Part shown: positions 1 to 7,146 of the stretch, one piece after another
How positions within the stretch are numbered: the first letter of the stretch is position 1
How the letters are laid out: each line of letters opens with the position of its first letter
The notes under the pieces: model-generated
Told to the model about the DNA's origin: nothing
What the model saw: the letters and a program-made list of their open reading frames with translations, nothing else
Database searches by the model: none
Program-made: the position numbers and the translations under genes
Source of the DNA: Planctomycetaceae bacterium
GTDB taxonomy: Bacteria; Planctomycetota; Planctomycetia; Pirellulales; Thermoguttaceae
Direction: 5' to 3'
NCBI GenBank assembly: GCA_031256755.1
Contig: JAIRPZ010000339.1
Location: 1 to 7,903 of the forward strand
DNA length: 7,903 nucleotides

Positions 1-79
1 ATATAACACCTAAAACCCGGTTGCCAATAAAAATAAAGATTTTTTTTGGACTTTTTTTCCCTTTTTAAACAAAAAATAA

Positions 80-95
80 CCCCCCCCCCCCCCCC
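80..95. repeat. poly-C tract, 16 C
   Basis: An uninterrupted run of 16 C residues lies about 120 bp upstream of the candidate kinase promoter. Runs this long are unstable by slipped-strand mispairing in many bacteria and can act as phase-variation switches. The minus strand is G16, which could fold as a G-quadruplex. Whether the length is real or a sequencing or assembly effect cannot be told from one sequence. Confidence 0.85.
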
Positions 96-148
96 TATTC
101 ACTATTTTAACAATGTTAACGCCCGAAGATGTCTGATCGGTGTGTCAA

Positions 149-156
149 GGGGGGGG
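149..156. repeat. poly-G tract, 8 G
   Basis: Eight consecutive G lie 53 nt after the C16 tract. In a single transcript spanning both, the G8 run could pair with any register of the C16 run. The run also forms the left arm of a small GGGG-CTG-CCCC hairpin at 153-163. No function is shown by the sequence alone. Confidence 0.8.
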
Positions 157-217
157 CTGCCCCTGACGGAACGGCAAAAAACCGGACAACCACACCCCGA
201 TTGTTTATATCTGCCGC

Positions 218-245
218 TTGTTTTCTGCCGGATTGTATATATACT
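218..245 (+). promoter_or_regulatory. candidate sigma-70 promoter for the hybrid kinase
   Basis: A -35 TTGTTT (218-223) and a -10 TATACT (240-245) are separated by 16 bp, with transcription expected to start near 252. This gives a leader of about 40 nt to the ATG at 292, or about 100 nt to the ATG at 352. The region is AT-rich, so chance matches are likely, but the position fits the downstream gene. Confidence 0.45.
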
Positions 246-291
246 CTAGAAACATTGTCAAGCATGGTCTCTCACACCCCATCCAACAGCC

Positions 292-3200
292 ATGACCGGT
301 ATCCGATATTACATTTATCCGTCTGTACGGACAATTTTGCTGATATTTCGTATGGGAAAGAGTACATTTTACAGCCGTCGGTATTTCGAGCAGATTTTTT
401 TCGTTGTCGGCGCATTTGCTGTCATGGCGGTCATCGCCTACTTCTTTATCAGCCGGCTCATTGTGAATCAGATGCGGGAACAGAATCAGACCATTCTGAA
501 TTCGGCAACGTATCAGGTCTGTTCCTACTTTAACGAAATTGACTCTTTTCTCCTGCACGTGACAGCAGACATTGAATTTATGCTGCAACAGGGAAACACC
601 GACGAGGAAATTCAAGAGTATCTTCACGCTGTCGGCAGGACAATCACCGCCCGGCGAGGAAAACATTATCTTGATCTGAAATACACCGGTCTTTTCGGCG
701 AACTGCACGGAAAACAAATGGACGGCACCATTTGGAATGTACCGGAAACGTATCACGTTCAAAGCCGTGAATGGTATCTCGGTGCAAAGGCAAAAAACGG
801 CGGACTCTATTATTCCAAGCCGTACATTTCCGTGTTCGGCAGCGAACCGACGATTTCGCTTGCCAAAGCCGTCTTTGACACAAAGCCGGACGGCAGGAAA
901 GAATTTGCCGGCGTTTTCTGCATTGATGTCGGCGCGTCCGCCATCAACGAAGTCGCCAACGCTTCCAAGACCACTTCCGAAAACAGTGGTTCGGGTTACG
1001 TCGTGCTGGTTGATGCCCATGAAAATGTCATTGCCCATCCGTTCCCCGACTATTTCGGCAAGCCCTTTAGCGAAGTCTGCGAAGGAGGATACCGCATCGC
1101 TGAAGATTTGAAACGTTTAGCCGCCAATCCGCCCGCCGGAACAGAAGACCATGCACCGGTCTCGGTTGCCGACTTTATTAACAAAGGCATTGACCGGATC
1201 ACCGAGGATGTTCCGTTCCTGAATTACAAAGGGGAGCCGAGTTTGTATTACGGTCAACTGCTGCGCCGCAACAATTGGGCGGTGATTTCCGTGACACCGA
1301 CCTCGTTATTTTTTCAGCAAACACGGAGAATGGGAATCATCCTTGCCGCTCTTGGTACGATTATGAGTGCGGTTCTTTGCTTTTTTCTGACCCTGCTTCA
1401 CCGGGAAAAGGAAAATGCCAATTTGCGGAACCGGTCAAAATCAACGTTCCTCGCCAAAATGAGTCACGAAATCCGTACACCGATGAATGCCGTTATCAAT
1501 CTTGCTCATCTGATTGTGCAGGAAAAGAATCTGCTGCCGCCGAGAATTCTGAATTATGCGCTCGAAATACGGCATGCGGGAGATTCTTTGCTGACCATTA
1601 TCAATGACATTCTTGATTTGTCGAAAATTGAAGCCGGCAAGTTGGAAATTCTCCATGAGAATTTTTCCCTCACTTCGCTGCTGGAAGATGTGATTGTGAT
1701 TATCCGTACAAAAATTTACGATAAAGGACTGCAATTCATCACTTATATTGACCCGGAACTGCCGGATAATCTGATCGGCGACATTGTTCATACCCGGCAA
1801 ATCCTGCTCAATATTTTGGGCAACGCCGCGAAATATACCAGCGAAGGCTATATTGCCTTTGAAGTGACAAAACAAAAAAGGGAGAAAAACAAGGTCTATG
1901 TACAGTTCATCATTCGGGATACCGGCATCGGCATTAAAGATGAGGATCAGCAATTTCTTTTTTCGGAATTTACGCAATTTGAAACGCATCTGCACTGGAA
2001 CATTGAAGGAACCGGTTTAGGATTGGCGATTGCTAACGAAACGGTGCGTCAACTCGGCGGCTCGATCACAATGTTCAGCAAATACCGGCAGGGAACAACG
2101 TTCACAGTTACGATTCCGATTGATCTTGACGGCGATTTTCCGCACCCTGTCGTTTCGCTGAATAATATCGGCATGCACAACGTGCTGGTGTATGAGCCGC
2201 TGCCGCTTTATGAACAATCGCTGATCCGGTCATTGACGGCACTGAAAGTGAAACATCGGAATGCGCATAATGTTTCGCAACTTCATGACCTGATGCAGGG
2301 GGAAAAATTTACGTTTGTTTTTGTGGAGGCGTTTATTTACGATGATATATCGAAGATATTGGAATCGCCGCTGCAAGCGGGAACGCAGGTTGCGCTGCTT
2401 TGTGAGAATTTTGAACAAATCCGCATGCATCATGTCCGGTCGATTGTGCGTCCGGTCAATGCGCTGCACATTGCTAATTTATTGAACAACACTTATGAAT
2501 CCGGTTCGGATTCTGACATTTTGCCTTTCCGCATGCCGCAGGCAAGGATTCTCGTGGTGGATGACAACCGCTCGAATCTGGTGGTTGCGGAGGGGCTGCT
2601 CGGAAAATTTGAATGTCAACTTGATTTTGCGTCTAACGGAAAAGAAGCCGTCCGTCTTGTTCAGGAAAACCGCTACGACATGATCTTTATGGATCACATG
2701 ATGCCGGAAATGGACGGTATTGAAGCCACGGAAAAAATACGGGAGATGCATGGTGCAACAAAACAGGATACGTATTATCAGGATGTTCCGATCATTGCGC
2801 TGACGGCGAATGCGGTGAGGGGCATGAAAGATGTTTTCTTGCAGCATGGGATGAGCGGATTTTTGCCGAAACCGATTGAACTGAAAAACCTGAATGCGAT
2901 TGTCACGGAATTTATTCCTGCGGATAAACAGGTTCGCAATATGACAGGTGTCCGTACACATTCCCAGTCAAGTTCTATTATTATCCCGGGAGTGGATACT
3001 CGTCTTGGAATCCGGCAGACCGGCGGAACGGTCAATGACTATATTTCGGTGATTTCCGTACTGGTTAGCGAGTTAGAAGAAAAGACCAATGCCATGGAAC
3101 AGGCGTTGCGTGACGGCAACTTGCCGCAATACCGGATTCTTGTTCACAGTTATAAAAGTTTGCTGGCAACGATTGGCGTGATGCCGTTATCGGCGACGGC

Positions 3201-3582
3201 GGCGATGATGGAAATTGCGGCTCAAAACGGCGACCGCACGACGCTTGACCGTCATCATGCCAATTTTATCCGGGACTTGTGCGACACGGCGGAGAACATC
3301 CGCAAGACGCTGGAAGCGAGGGGATACAATAAAAATCTGCCATCACTTTCGGCGGCGGATATGGCATTTCTGTATGAGGAACTCGGACAGTTGAAAACGG
3401 CGATTGATGAAATGAGTATGAAACGGATTGACGACATTATGGACAGTTTGCGGGCGCGATCGTGGACAAAAGAGATTGCTCAAAAGATTGAAAAAATAGA
3501 ACAGCACATTATGCTGTTCGAGTGGAAAGAAGCCGCTGTTATTGTTGAGGAGGGCATTCAGCGTTCTGCGGCGTTAAAGTGA
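292..3582 (+). CDS. membrane hybrid histidine kinase: dCache sensor, HisKA, HATPase, degenerate REC, REC, HPt
   Basis: This is a sensor kinase carrying a complete phosphorelay in one 1096-residue chain. A membrane helix (about 36-58) and a second one (about 345-369) bracket a periplasmic dCache-type sensor (about 60-340). HisKA follows with the phospho-acceptor H392 in KMSHEIRTP. The ATPase domain shows the N box (N511), DTGIGI (543-548) and GTGLGLAI (573-580). Residues about 629-735 resemble a receiver that lacks the acidic pocket, phospho-Asp and Lys. A true receiver follows (752-876: D757, D758, D801, T838, K860), then an HPt domain with H952 in HSYKS. The last 85 residues are helical and charged. 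Phosphate should pass H392 to D801 to H952 and then to a response regulator not in this window. The start is uncertain: ATG 292 and ATG 352 both lack a Shine-Dalgarno sequence, and 352 leaves a more typical short N-terminus. An in-frame stop at 247 limits further extension. The ligand and output are unknown. Confidence 0.95.
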   Translation: MTGIRYYIYPSVRTILLIFRMGKSTFYSRRYFEQIFFVVGAFAVMAVIAYFFISRLIVNQMREQNQTILNSATYQVCSYFNEIDSFLLHVTADIEFMLQQGNTDEEIQEYLHAVGRTITARRGKHYLDLKYTGLFGELHGKQMDGTIWNVPETYHVQSREWYLGAKAKNGGLYYSKPYISVFGSEPTISLAKAVFDTKPDGRKEFAGVFCIDVGASAINEVANASKTTSENSGSGYVVLVDAHENVIAHPFPDYFGKPFSEVCEGGYRIAEDLKRLAANPPAGTEDHAPVSVADFINKGIDRITEDVPFLNYKGEPSLYYGQLLRRNNWAVISVTPTSLFFQQTRRMGIILAALGTIMSAVLCFFLTLLHREKENANLRNRSKSTFLAKMSHEIRTPMNAVINLAHLIVQEKNLLPPRILNYALEIRHAGDSLLTIINDILDLSKIEAGKLEILHENFSLTSLLEDVIVIIRTKIYDKGLQFITYIDPELPDNLIGDIVHTRQILLNILGNAAKYTSEGYIAFEVTKQKREKNKVYVQFIIRDTGIGIKDEDQQFLFSEFTQFETHLHWNIEGTGLGLAIANETVRQLGGSITMFSKYRQGTTFTVTIPIDLDGDFPHPVVSLNNIGMHNVLVYEPLPLYEQSLIRSLTALKVKHRNAHNVSQLHDLMQGEKFTFVFVEAFIYDDISKILESPLQAGTQVALLCENFEQIRMHHVRSIVRPVNALHIANLLNNTYESGSDSDILPFRMPQARILVVDDNRSNLVVAEGLLGKFECQLDFASNGKEAVRLVQENRYDMIFMDHMMPEMDGIEATEKIREMHGATKQDTYYQDVPIIALTANAVRGMKDVFLQHGMSGFLPKPIELKNLNAIVTEFIPADKQVRNMTGVRTHSQSSSIIIPGVDTRLGIRQTGGTVNDYISVISVLVSELEEKTNAMEQALRDGNLPQYRILVHSYKSLLATIGVMPLSATAAMMEIAAQNGDRTTLDRHHANFIRDLCDTAENIRKTLEARGYNKNLPSLSAADMAFLYEELGQLKTAIDEMSMKRIDDIMDSLRARSWTKEIAQKIEKIEQHIMLFEWKEAAVIVEEGIQRSAALK

Positions 3583-3646
3583 ACGTTAACCGTTAAAATC
3601 ATCACTAAAATTGATGACTTTCCCTGATTGCTTCCCTGCTGCCGCC

Positions 3647-3678
3647 GAAGTGTGTCCGTAAAGAAGTGTATCCGTAAA
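3647..3678. repeat. 16-bp tandem duplication in the convergent gap
   Basis: Two adjacent 16-bp units, GAAGTGTGTCCGTAAA (3647-3662) and GAAGTGTATCCGTAAA (3663-3678), differ at one base. A degenerate partial copy (GAATCCGTGAAAA) follows at 3708-3720. The array sits between the stop codons of the kinase and the oxidoreductase, so it is transcribed only as 3' sequence of one or both. It could be a simple slippage duplication or a paired protein or RNA site. Confidence 0.8.
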
Positions 3679-3736
3679 ACGGTTCACTGCGGACAGCAAG
3701 CGGGAAAGAATCCGTGAAAACGTTTTTCCGTTACGT

Positions 3737-5155
3737 TTATTCCGGCAGTTCGTATCCTTTGCGGCGTTCACGGCTCAACAGTTTGTTTGCGTTTTCGTTG
3801 CCGGGGAAACGTTCTTTCACCGGGTCCCAGGCAATTTTTTCACCCGGTTTGCCGACTTCGCGGACAATGTTCACAAGATGGCAAAGTGTTGTCGTACGAT
3901 GTCCGATCTCGATGTCCGCACTGCATGGCTTGCCGCTTTTGATGCCGTCAATCCAATTCTGCACGTGAATCACCGTGCCGTCAAACTGGGCGTTTTTTCT
4001 GGCAGCATCCCGGTAATTTTCCGGCACTTTTTCAATCAGTGCTTCTGCAATTTCTTTCGGATTTGAAACCGCTTTGTACCGGTTCAGTTCGATTTTGCCT
4101 TTTTCGCCGGTAATGACTGCTCCCAAGCCGGGTCCCCGGTCGCCGTCAAAAACATACCGAATCTTCGTTCCGTCCGCGTACAGCATGGTCATTTTGGCAC
4201 GCGGTCCCCTGACTTTCGCCATTCCGTAATAGACGGCACCGGTTTCGTCTGCGTCCGGCTTGCGGTTATCGAATTTGCCGCTGTCCTGTATTGATACCGG
4301 TTCGTCCAGTTGAATCGAAACTGGTCCTGAATCGTCTGTTCCGAGAACCATATTGATATGGTCGTAAGAATGGGTTCCCCAGCCGGTTACGCCGAATGTT
4401 CTGCCGCCGCCGTCAAAGTCCCGCCAATTCTCCCAGCGGCGGTAGAGTTCGTCGTGAAACGGACGGAGCGGGGCTTGATTTGTCCATTCATCCCAAACGG
4501 CATCGTTCATTCCGTCCAAATAGGGCTGACCGGGTTTGTCTTCCCAAAGATTCGGTCCGACAAAATTCGGGACTTCGATGAGTTTGACTTTGCCGATCAT
4601 GCCTGCTTGAATTTGCCGGCACGCTTCAATGCAAAGCGGAAACGAGCGGTGCTGTGAACCGACTTGGGTTATCCGTTTATATTTTCGGGCGGTGTTGACC
4701 ATTGCCCGTCCTTCCGCCACTGTCAGCGACATACATTTTTCGATATAAACGTGGCAGCCCATCAGCATTGCATGCACGGAAACCCAAGCCCGCTGATGGG
4801 TGGACGTTTCCGCCATCAGTCCGTCCGGTTTTTCTGTTTCGATCATTTTGCGAAAATCGGTGTAGCCTTGTTCCGGTTTGAAACCGTCGTGCCGTTTCAT
4901 AAAAGCGTCAATGCGGGGCTGCATCAGATCGCTGACGGCAACGACTCTGACTTCGGGAATCGGTTTGACGGAAGTCGGATAAAGGTGATTTGTGCGTCCG
5001 CCGAGACCGACAATGGCGACTTTGACCGTATCATTGGCACCGGGCTGTCCGTTTTGGGCGAGAACGTTTCGGGGGATCACGAGCGGCGAGGCGATTGCGG
5101 CGGCAGCCGTTTGCATAAAGCGGCGGCGGGTGAATTCTATGCTGAATTTTTTCAT
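3737..5155 (-). CDS. Tat-exported Gfo/Idh/MocA family NAD(P)-dependent oxidoreductase
   Basis: This 472-aa protein is probably a periplasmic or exported sugar or polyol dehydrogenase-like enzyme. The N-terminus carries a twin-arginine signal (TRRRFMQ, residues 9-15), an Ala-rich hydrophobic stretch and a likely cleavage after VLA (31-33). A Rossmann nucleotide-binding motif follows (VAIVGLGGR, 46-54). The family EKP signature appears twice in altered context: TEKPDG (108-112) and, at the usual post-Rossmann position, IEKCMSLTVAEGR (138-150), where Pro is replaced by Cys141. The segment GWGTHSYDH (258-266) matches the conserved histidine region of the C-terminal domain, and the tail NANKLLSRERRKGYELP is typical of PVC-group members. 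The length is normal. An AGGAG lies 7 nt upstream of ATG 5155 and a near-consensus promoter lies further upstream, so it is probably transcribed alone. The C-terminus converges on the kinase gene. The substrate is not predictable from the sequence, and many such Tat paralogues are uncharacterised. Confidence 0.92.
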   Translation of the reverse strand: MKKFSIEFTRRRFMQTAAAAIASPLVIPRNVLAQNGQPGANDTVKVAIVGLGGRTNHLYPTSVKPIPEVRVVAVSDLMQPRIDAFMKRHDGFKPEQGYTDFRKMIETEKPDGLMAETSTHQRAWVSVHAMLMGCHVYIEKCMSLTVAEGRAMVNTARKYKRITQVGSQHRSFPLCIEACRQIQAGMIGKVKLIEVPNFVGPNLWEDKPGQPYLDGMNDAVWDEWTNQAPLRPFHDELYRRWENWRDFDGGGRTFGVTGWGTHSYDHINMVLGTDDSGPVSIQLDEPVSIQDSGKFDNRKPDADETGAVYYGMAKVRGPRAKMTMLYADGTKIRYVFDGDRGPGLGAVITGEKGKIELNRYKAVSNPKEIAEALIEKVPENYRDAARKNAQFDGTVIHVQNWIDGIKSGKPCSADIEIGHRTTTLCHLVNIVREVGKPGEKIAWDPVKERFPGNENANKLLSRERRKGYELPE

Positions 5156-5162
5156 GGAAAAT

Positions 5163-5167
5163 CTCCT
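5163..5167 (-). promoter_or_regulatory. ribosome binding site of the oxidoreductase
   Basis: The minus strand reads AGGAG 7 nt before ATG 5155. It fixes the start codon and is the only clear Shine-Dalgarno sequence in the window. The kinase, flgK and transposase starts have none. Confidence 0.8.
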
Positions 5168-5206
5168 GATATGGAAGAGTGTAAACCAGTGTTTCGATGA
5201 GAAGTA

Positions 5207-5235
5207 AGAATAACCGGCTGCGGATCATCTGTCAA
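5207..5235 (-). promoter_or_regulatory. near-consensus sigma-70 promoter of the oxidoreductase gene
   Basis: On the minus strand a perfect -35 TTGACA (5230-5235) and a -10 TATTCT (5207-5212) are separated by exactly 17 bp. Transcription should begin near 5200, giving a 5' leader of about 45 nt that contains the AGGAG. The promoter lies between the flgK stop and the oxidoreductase start, so the oxidoreductase need not depend on flgK read-through. Confidence 0.7.
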
Positions 5236-5291
5236 TAATGGAAAGTGGAAATCCTTCCTTTGCGTTGCCGCAATCGGCTTATTGCTGCCGG

Positions 5292-7058
5292 CTACATTGC
5301 GATCAGCGTTGCCATCATTTGATCGATAATCGTGACCAGACGGCTGTTTGCCTGAAACATCCGCTGATAGGTCATCATCATTACGGTTTCTTCATCAATG
5401 TTCACACCGCTGATCGCATCCCGCTGCGCTTGCAGCGATTCCTGATACAGCACATTCGCCGACGCTGCCGCCTTCGTTGTTGCCGCTGCTAATTGCGTTT
5501 CCGAAACAATACCGTCATACCGCCCGATCAGCGAAGCTCCTCCCAATGCGACATTCGGCGTAATTCCCAGTGCTGCCAGCCGCACTCCGGTTTCCGTGTC
5601 CGCACCGACTCCGCCCTGACTTGCCGCAAACTTGCCCGGATCGGAAATTACCGCCGGATTGATGCCGATTGATCCCGCCTTTGTTCCGGTAAAAAACGAA
5701 TTGATCCCCAATGCCGCCAGCACGCCGCTTGTATCCTGTGCAAAAGCAAACGCAATGTTGCCGTTATCCGTTTTGATTTCCAATTCGCCGTGAGCATTGA
5801 CCGCTGCCGTCATGCCTTCGATTTTATTGATCGCATCGGCTAAATCCTGAAACGTTGTTCCTCCGGTCTGCGGCGTTGCTTTCAGCGAGAAGGGATCATT
5901 GATCACCGGTTCATTCACACGGACTTCAATATAATGATCGGTTGCGACTCCGGTTTTCGTATTGACAACTTGGAGAATAAATCCGCCGTTGTTTAATAAG
6001 GAGTCAACGCCCTCTGCTTTTAACGCTTCGCTTATCGGCACGTCTGCATCATCTGTTCTCGCCAGTGAGGTCAGTTGATCATAGCCGGTCAATCCTTGCC
6101 CCGATGTGTAAATCCTGTTGAACTCTGTGATCAGTTCTTCCGCAAACGTATCCAGTTTGCTCTGATACCCGCCTAATATCGTTTGATGGGCTTGATACAG
6201 ACCGTAGACCGAACCGCTGCGGACATCAAGCGGCGACATTTCTTTTCCGATACAGAGTTGCGCCATCGGGACTTCGTTGCCGGCAGACGCTTGCCCGCTG
6301 CCTTGAACGCCGATTTTAATTTCGTTACGAAAACCCGATGTCAGCAGAATGTCGGAACCGCAATAAACAGTCACCTGCCCCGTTTTGGCATCTTCGGTAG
6401 TTTTAATGTTGATAATCTTCGACAATTCGGACAGGGCATTGAGCCGCTGATCCCGCAAGCCGACGGCTTGTTTCCCCTGTTTCGTTTCGAGCAGCGTAAT
6501 GTTCGTGTTGAGGTCTTCGATTTCTTTCAGAAGGCGGTTTATTTCTTCGGCGGAACTGTTGATCTGCCGGTTCACATCGAGTTGCATTTCGACCACTTTA
6601 CCGGCGAGCCGGTTGATGGTGTCAGCAAGTTTCACACCTTCTTCAACAGCCATTTTGCGGTAGGTTTCATTTTCAGGATGATTTAGAATGTTGTCGATGG
6701 CATTGAAAAAGGAAGAGATAGAAGTGCTTAAATCGTTTGAAGTCGTTTCCCGGAGCAGGGCTTCGAGTTGGGTATAATACTTTTCCATTGCGGAAGAACT
6801 GACTGCATCGCTTGTGGCATTGCGGAGACGTTCTTCGAGAAATTGGTCGATCACCTGCACAATGCCGGAGACCTGCACACCGGTACCGAGGTTGATGCTG
6901 TTTCCGGTTTTTCGGGCATCTCCGGTGGTCAGGATCAGAGATTCCCGGACGTAACCCGGCGTATCCGCGTTATTGAGATTTTGCCCGGCGATTTGAAGTC
7001 CGAGTTGGCTTGCGGAGAGGGCATTGGAAGCCATGTGAAGGGAATCGAACAGATACAT
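5292..7058 (-). CDS. flgK: flagellar hook-associated protein 1 (FlgK)
   Basis: FlgK forms the first junction layer between the flagellar hook and the filament and is exported by the flagellar type III system, so no signal peptide is expected or seen. The N-terminal rod domain motif ANALSASQLGLQIAGQNLNN (residues 12-30 region) continuing into ADTPGYVRE is diagnostic. Helical heptad-rich segments (about 90-215) follow, as in other FlgK proteins. The C-terminus carries the partner motif SGVNIDEETVMMMTYQRMFQ (550-569) and ends IIDQMMATLIAM. The two ends form the coiled-coil core, and the middle (about 220-500) is variable. Its 588 residues lie within the usual family range. The start ATG 7058 gives the expected short MYLFDSLHMAS opening but has no Shine-Dalgarno sequence. 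The usual neighbour flgL is not downstream: the next gene is an oxidoreductase with its own promoter. Candidate promoters lie at 7147-7207. Confidence 0.95.
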   Translation of the reverse strand: MYLFDSLHMASNALSASQLGLQIAGQNLNNADTPGYVRESLILTTGDARKTGNSINLGTGVQVSGIVQVIDQFLEERLRNATSDAVSSSAMEKYYTQLEALLRETTSNDLSTSISSFFNAIDNILNHPENETYRKMAVEEGVKLADTINRLAGKVVEMQLDVNRQINSSAEEINRLLKEIEDLNTNITLLETKQGKQAVGLRDQRLNALSELSKIINIKTTEDAKTGQVTVYCGSDILLTSGFRNEIKIGVQGSGQASAGNEVPMAQLCIGKEMSPLDVRSGSVYGLYQAHQTILGGYQSKLDTFAEELITEFNRIYTSGQGLTGYDQLTSLARTDDADVPISEALKAEGVDSLLNNGGFILQVVNTKTGVATDHYIEVRVNEPVINDPFSLKATPQTGGTTFQDLADAINKIEGMTAAVNAHGELEIKTDNGNIAFAFAQDTSGVLAALGINSFFTGTKAGSIGINPAVISDPGKFAASQGGVGADTETGVRLAALGITPNVALGGASLIGRYDGIVSETQLAAATTKAAASANVLYQESLQAQRDAISGVNIDEETVMMMTYQRMFQANSRLVTIIDQMMATLIAM

Positions 7059-7060
7059 AA

Positions 7061-7107
7061 ATGAATGGCGGCAATGGCGGCGTGATGAATGGCGGTCAAT
7101 GAGCGTG
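7061..7107. repeat. imperfect 24/23-bp tandem repeat in the flgK leader
   Basis: Two units begin with the same 11 bases (ATGAATGGCGG at 7061 and 7085), share CAATG and end GCGTG, with small indels between them. An extra internal AATGGCGG is present in the first unit. The repeat directly precedes the flgK start on the minus strand, where a ribosome binding site would be expected and none is seen. Confidence 0.6.
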
Positions 7108-7146
7108 AGATATTTCTTCTATTGATCTGCCGTTCTGTTGCCCGTT

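Larger units (their letters stand above)
1..217. other. gene-free, homopolymer-rich upstream region
   Basis: I see no credible gene here. The stretch is rich in single-base runs: T8, T7 and T5 within about 40-66, A6 at 71-76, C16 at 80-95 and G8 at 149-156. Short open frames that cross it are low-complexity (for example a Pro run encoded by the C tract) and have no ribosome binding site. A short GGGG-CTG-CCCC hairpin can form at 153-163, but no T run follows it, so it is not a convincing terminator. The window edge prevents knowing what lies upstream. Confidence 0.6.

Noticed and set aside
46..249. Short plus-strand open frame across the C16 and G8 tracts
   Set aside because: The product is low-complexity (Pro run from the C tract), has no ribosome binding site, and would shift frame with any slippage of the tract.
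205..1038. 277-aa open frame on the minus strand opposite the kinase start
   Set aside because: It lies antisense to a clearly real kinase sensor domain, has no recognisable motifs, and covers the promoter and the homopolymer region.
1441..2961. Several minus-strand open frames opposite the kinase core and receiver
   Set aside because: They are antisense shadows of conserved HisKA, HATPase and receiver coding sequence and show no domain features.
3599..3617. TCATCA-7 nt-TGATGA hairpin after the kinase stop as a terminator
   Set aside because: The stem is only 6 bp with few G-C pairs and is followed by CTTTCCCT instead of a T run, so it is too weak to call.
3717..3726. AAAACGTTTT palindrome after the oxidoreductase stop as a terminator
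   Set aside because: The palindrome has no loop and no G-C-rich stem, so it cannot form a normal intrinsic terminator.
4664..5200. 178-aa plus-strand open frame opposite the oxidoreductase N-terminus
   Set aside because: It is antisense to the Tat signal and Rossmann region, which are unmistakable, and has no ribosome binding site.
6183..7064. Plus-strand open frames opposite the flgK 5' half
   Set aside because: They are antisense to the conserved FlgK N-terminal domain and have no motif or initiation signal.
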